A stretch of 46,649 nt of DNA from positions 1 through 46,649 of the forward strand of contig MNVA01000007.1 of the NCBI GenBank assembly GCA_001871325.1, given 5' to 3'. Within the stretch, counting starts at the first letter, position 1. The number at the start of each line of letters is the position of its first letter. Of the stretch, positions 43,652 to 46,649 are shown piece after piece. Source of the stretch: Ignavibacteria bacterium CG1_02_37_35. Its GTDB lineage: Bacteria; Bacteroidota; Ignavibacteria; Ignavibacteriales; Ignavibacteriaceae. Under the pieces are notes generated by a model. It was not told the origin of the DNA. It ran no database searches and saw nothing but the letters and a program-made list of their open reading frames with translations. Position numbers and translations under genes: made by a program.

Positions 43652-43683
43652 CAAATATAAGAATGATTTCTTAGCACTTCCAA
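43652..43683 (-). promoter_or_regulatory. Bacteroidota-type promoter of the OPT transporter gene
   Basis: On the minus strand TATATTTG (43659-43652) follows a TTG -33 core (43683-43681) after 21 nt. The element and the spacing are the same as in the promoter at 24633, which supports both calls. The start would be near 43645, about 48 nt before the ATG. Confidence 0.65.
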
Positions 43684-43842
43684 GAAATCTTTTGAGAAAT
43701 ATTTTCCCCTGAAAATTTTTAATAAACGATAATCTCTATTCTTCTCTGGTTTTGTTCCCTATTAAAAGTAAATTTAGTGTGAAAGAAAAATTATTTTATT
43801 CGAAACTTCTTTTTAATTGAAAATTATCGGAGCAGATAAGTC

Positions 43843-46269
43843 ATGCGATACAAGATCATAACAATTTTAAGTCCAATATTTTTTATCACTCTTCTTTTTG
43901 CTTTTGTAACAAATGGGCAGAGCAAAGTGAAAAGAATAAACCTCCCCAACGGCTGGTCGGTTTCGCCGGTTGGAAAAAGTTTGCCGCTGGGAGATTTGCC
44001 ATTGCAGATCGCTGTCTCCCCTTCCCAAAAGTATTTAGCTGTAACCAACAACGGACAAAGTGAGCAATCCATCCAATTAGTTTCTACAAAACCTTTTAGG
44101 TTGTTGAGCGAAATTTCTATTGCAAAATCCTGGTTCGGTTTAGTTTTTAGCGATGACGAAAAATTTCTTTACGCTTCCGGTGGAAATGATAATTGGATTC
44201 TCAAGTACGCAATCAAAAAAAATAAATTAGTTGTTGCAGACACTCTAATCCTCGGAAAGAAATGGCCCGAAAAAATTTCTCCCGCAGGCTTAGCTGTTGA
44301 CGATCAGAAAAATATTTTGTACGTGGTAACAAAAGAAAACAATTCTCTCTATCTAATAGATACAAAATCCAAATCCGTTATTGGAACTTATCCTTTGGGC
44401 GGAGAAGGTTACCAGTGCCGTTTATCTCCCGACAAAAAAGAGTTGTACATTTCCTCTTGGGGAGGTGATAAAGTTTTGGTTTTTGATACCGTTAAAAAAT
44501 CTTTCATCTCAGAAATTAAAGTTGGCGATAATCCGAACGATCTCTGTTTAACGAAAGATGGAAAGTTTCTCTTTGTTGCAAATGCAAACGACAATTCCGT
44601 TTCGGTTATCGATATAAAAGAACGCAAAGTAATTGAAACGCTTAACACCGCCCTTTATCCACAATCTCCAATCGGTTCAACACCAAATAGCGTTGCGTTA
44701 AGCGGGGATGATAAAACACTTTTTATAGCAAACGCCGATAACAATTGCCTAACGGTTTTTGATGTAACAAATCCCGGTTCAAGTAAAGGGAAAGGATTTA
44801 TTCCAACCGGTTGGTATCCAACAAGTGTTCGCGTTGCGAACAATTTAATTTATGTCGCTAACGGAAAAGGTTTTTCATCGCTCGCAAATCCGCAAGGACC
44901 AAATCCAACAAGAAAAGGACGCAGCGTAATTTATCAAAAAGGTGATACTTCAAAAGTTGTAAAAGAGCAGTACATCGGCGGATTGTTTAAAGGAACGCTT
45001 AGTTCAATTAAAATTCCCGATGAAAAAACGTTAGCCCGTTATTCAAAACTTGTTTATGAAAATACTCCCTATCAAAAAGAAAAAGAATTAGCCGCGCATG
45101 GAGAAAAAGGAAATCCGATCCCGCAAAAAATCGGCGGAACTTCTCCGATCAAATATGTTTTTTACGTGATAAAAGAAAACCGCACATATGATCAAGTGCT
45201 TGGAGACGTACCGCAAGGCAACGGCGATACAAGTCTAACATTGTTCGGTGAATTTTATACACCGAATCAACACGCGCTTGCAAATGAATTTATCCTGCTC
45301 GATAATTTTTACGCGGATGCGGAAGTAAGCGCCGACGGACACAACTGGAGTACGGGCGCTTATGCAACCGATTATCTTGAAAAAACCTGGCCAACAAGTT
45401 ACGGCAGCCGCGGCGGAGGATATGATGCTGAAGGAAATCGTGCAATTGCTAACAACAAAGAATTTATTTGGGATGTCTGCAGAAAACATAATGTTTCCTA
45501 TCGTTCTTATGCTGAATTTACAAATTATGGGAAGGCATCTATTCCGGTTTTAGAAAATAATTTTTGCTCTACTTATACGGGATGGGATATGAAAGTAAGA
45601 GACACCACCCGCTTCTATCAATGGAAAAATGATTTTGATTCTCTTCTTGCGATTGGCAAAGTTCCGCAGTTTAATACGCTAAGATTTATTAACGACCACA
45701 CCGAAGGATTACGCAAAGGAAGACCAACACCTTACGCGCACGTTGCCGATAATGATCTTGCAGTTGGATTGTTTGTTGATTATTTAAGCCGCTCGCCAAT
45801 CTGGAAAGAGACCGCGATTTTTATAATTGAAGACGATGCGCAAGACGGTCCCGACCATGTTGATGCGCATAGAACAACCGCTTACGTTGCGGGAGGATTT
45901 GTGAAACGCAATTTTGTTGATCACACGATGTATTCAACTTCTTCGATGTTAAGAACAATGGAATTAATTCTCGGACTTCCCCCGATGAGCCAATACGATG
46001 CCGCCGCCGAACCGATGTGGAGATGTTTTTCTACCGTTCCGAATATTGCTCCGTTTACTTCGCGCCCCATTAATGTTGATCTCGGCGCGAAGAATACCGC
46101 AGAGAATATTTGGCAAGAGAAGAGTGAGACATTGGACTTTACCGAAGCCGATAGAATTCCCGATGACGAGTTTAATAAAATTATCTGGTACGCGGTTAAA
46201 GGCTTGGATGCTGAATATCCCGGAACAAGAAGAGCAGCGTTTTTGAGAGTGATTGAGGATGAAGAGTAA
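43843..46269 (+). CDS. secreted YncE-like beta-propeller fused to a phosphoesterase domain
   Basis: An 808-residue protein with a signal peptide (ending FVTNGQS, about residue 26). Residues 45-350 form a YncE-type beta-propeller with repeats such as SPSQKYLAVTNNGQ, LTKDGKFLFVANANDN and LSGDDKTLFIANADNN. Residues 435-745 form a phosphoesterase domain of the phospholipase C/acid phosphatase type, with KENRTYDQVLGD (about 443-454), SADGHNWSTGAYATDY and a metal-site block EDDAQDGPDHVDAHR (about 663-677). The substrate is unknown. The fusion suits an exported, probably surface-associated hydrolase whose propeller binds a partner. It is a stand-alone gene with a likely terminator at 46412. Confidence 0.87.
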   Translation: MRYKIITILSPIFFITLLFAFVTNGQSKVKRINLPNGWSVSPVGKSLPLGDLPLQIAVSPSQKYLAVTNNGQSEQSIQLVSTKPFRLLSEISIAKSWFGLVFSDDEKFLYASGGNDNWILKYAIKKNKLVVADTLILGKKWPEKISPAGLAVDDQKNILYVVTKENNSLYLIDTKSKSVIGTYPLGGEGYQCRLSPDKKELYISSWGGDKVLVFDTVKKSFISEIKVGDNPNDLCLTKDGKFLFVANANDNSVSVIDIKERKVIETLNTALYPQSPIGSTPNSVALSGDDKTLFIANADNNCLTVFDVTNPGSSKGKGFIPTGWYPTSVRVANNLIYVANGKGFSSLANPQGPNPTRKGRSVIYQKGDTSKVVKEQYIGGLFKGTLSSIKIPDEKTLARYSKLVYENTPYQKEKELAAHGEKGNPIPQKIGGTSPIKYVFYVIKENRTYDQVLGDVPQGNGDTSLTLFGEFYTPNQHALANEFILLDNFYADAEVSADGHNWSTGAYATDYLEKTWPTSYGSRGGGYDAEGNRAIANNKEFIWDVCRKHNVSYRSYAEFTNYGKASIPVLENNFCSTYTGWDMKVRDTTRFYQWKNDFDSLLAIGKVPQFNTLRFINDHTEGLRKGRPTPYAHVADNDLAVGLFVDYLSRSPIWKETAIFIIEDDAQDGPDHVDAHRTTAYVAGGFVKRNFVDHTMYSTSSMLRTMELILGLPPMSQYDAAAEPMWRCFSTVPNIAPFTSRPINVDLGAKNTAENIWQEKSETLDFTEADRIPDDEFNKIIWYAVKGLDAEYPGTRRAAFLRVIEDEE

Positions 46270-46330
46270 CTATCGGAATAAATTTTTACTAAATCATTTT
46301 AAGAATATTAATGATACAAATAAAATGATG

Positions 46331-46361
46331 GAATGGATGAATGAAAATGAATGGATGAATG
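46331..46361. repeat. 13-nt direct repeat GAATGGATGAATG
   Basis: GAATGGATGAATG occurs at 46331-46343 and again at 46349-46361, and an inverted GAAAA...TTTTCCATTC segment follows. It lies in the 380-nt non-coding end of the window; a frame across it is not convincing. Confidence 0.5.
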
Positions 46362-46411
46362 TTTTCCATTCAATCATACAAATATTTAATCATTCTTCAA
46401 TAATTATTTGT

Positions 46412-46435
46412 TTCGCCGCGGCGAATTGTTTTTTT
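46412..46435 (+). terminator. likely terminator of the phosphoesterase gene
   Basis: TTCGCCGCGGCGAA (46412-46425) is a perfect 14-nt palindrome that can form a TTCGC/GCGAA stem with a CGCG loop, and it is followed by TTGTTTTTTT. It lies about 145 nt past the stop codon of the phosphoesterase gene. The stem is GC-rich in an AT-rich region. Confidence 0.5.
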
Positions 46436-46474
46436 GATTTTCGGTTTATCCGGGTTAGGCACTTAGAGAATCGC

Positions 46475-46496
46475 TATCGCTAACATGTTAACGATA
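46475..46496. repeat. 22-nt near-perfect palindrome TATCG..CGATA
   Basis: The 22 bases from TATCGCTAACATG to TTAACGATA read alike on both strands except one pair. The palindrome abuts the large inverted repeat at 46499. Confidence 0.6.
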
Positions 46497-46498
46497 AT

Positions 46499-46599
46499 TG
46501 AATAACGAATAATGAACAAGAAATAATGAATTTCGAAGTTAAAGCAATAAGCAGTTCAACTTCATCATTCGAAATTCCTTGTTCGATATTCATTATTCA
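46499..46599. repeat. large imperfect inverted repeat of a dispersed family
   Basis: Two 42-nt arms (46499-46540 and 46558-46599) pair at 32 of 42 positions around a 17-nt loop. The right arm is found again at 38086-38127 with 38 of 42 identities, and a shortened copy lies near 36145. The arms are made of repeated GAAC/TGAAT units and look like a mobile or REP-like intergenic family rather than a terminator. Confidence 0.75.
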
Positions 46600-46649
46600 T
46601 TTTTTCCTTTAGCTTTTTTCACAAGCAGGGTCTTGGGAAAAACGTAGTA

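Noticed and set aside
46253-46483. 76-residue open frame on the plus strand after the phosphoesterase
   Set aside because: It begins inside the preceding gene, crosses the direct repeat and the likely terminator, is compositionally odd (many Asn, Met, Trp from repeat units), and has no domain.
46593-46649. Possible C-terminus of a minus-strand gene (frame ending in KKAKGKNE)
   Set aside because: Only 19 codons are visible at the edge, two frames are open, and no motif is seen. The sequence beyond the window is needed to decide.
1-46649. CRISPR array, transposase, integrase, tRNA or rRNA genes
   Set aside because: I found no regularly spaced repeats, no cloverleaf-like RNA and no recombinase or transposase motif in any frame.

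Overview
The window looks like a chromosomal segment of a low-GC member of the Bacteroidota/Ignavibacteriota, most likely an Ignavibacteria-type organism. The reasons are C-terminal type IX secretion (T9SS) sorting domains of the NYPNPFNPxT kind, a PorV/PorQ-like outer-membrane protein, a carboxypeptidase-regulatory TonB receptor, a complete MoxR/Bat locus, and two promoters with the Bacteroidota -7 element TAnnTTTG. Many genes carry clear Shine-Dalgarno sequences, which favours Ignavibacteria-like lineages over classical Bacteroidetes. The placement is inference; there is no rRNA gene here. I see no tRNA, CRISPR array, prophage or transposase.

Layout. 1-1590: a partial PlsC-type acyltransferase and an M48 (Ste24-like) membrane protease, overlapping by ATGA, both on the minus strand. 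1629-1911: a small exported Lys/Thr/Cys-rich protein with its own terminator. 2018-10304 (minus): an eight-gene Bat operon, moxR - DUF58 - short BatD-like - batA - batB - batC - batD - batE, with several start/stop overlaps. 10394-17541 (minus): an RlmI-like rRNA methyltransferase, and upstream of it a tightly coupled nine-gene housekeeping operon pgeF - EamA - folB - folK - deoxynucleoside kinase - small membrane protein - GT9 - Ppx/GppA - DUF302 that ends in a hairpin terminator. 17672-21279 (plus): surE, a large membrane VWA protein and a ComF-like phosphoribosyltransferase.

21404-24664 (minus): argS, rsfS (with a repetitive basic tail), a LytR_C protein and a small exported protein, behind a Bacteroidota-type promoter. 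24723-34834 (minus): a five-gene cell-surface operon (TonB receptor, FnIII protein with a C-terminal sorting domain, PorV-like barrel, TIG/propeller lipoprotein, propeller plus E-set T9SS protein) closed by a strong terminator, with a divergent lipoprotein gene at 35039. This is the most accessory-looking block and the best candidate for an undescribed export or uptake system.

36217-43597 (minus): genes themed on peptide use, namely an OPT oligopeptide transporter, an orphan PqqD-like protein, PepD dipeptidase, an MFS transporter and an M29-type aminopeptidase with a barrel-like exported partner. 43843-46269 (plus): a secreted protein with a YncE-like propeller fused to a phosphoesterase domain. 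The last 380 bases hold a terminator and palindromic repeats.

Several intergenic spaces carry repeat-like DNA: a 28-nt perfect palindrome (39706), a long imperfect inverted repeat (46499-46599) with a related copy at 38086 and a fragment near 36145, and short tandem repeats inside the bat operon. TTG start codons appear unusually common; at least eight genes seem to use one.
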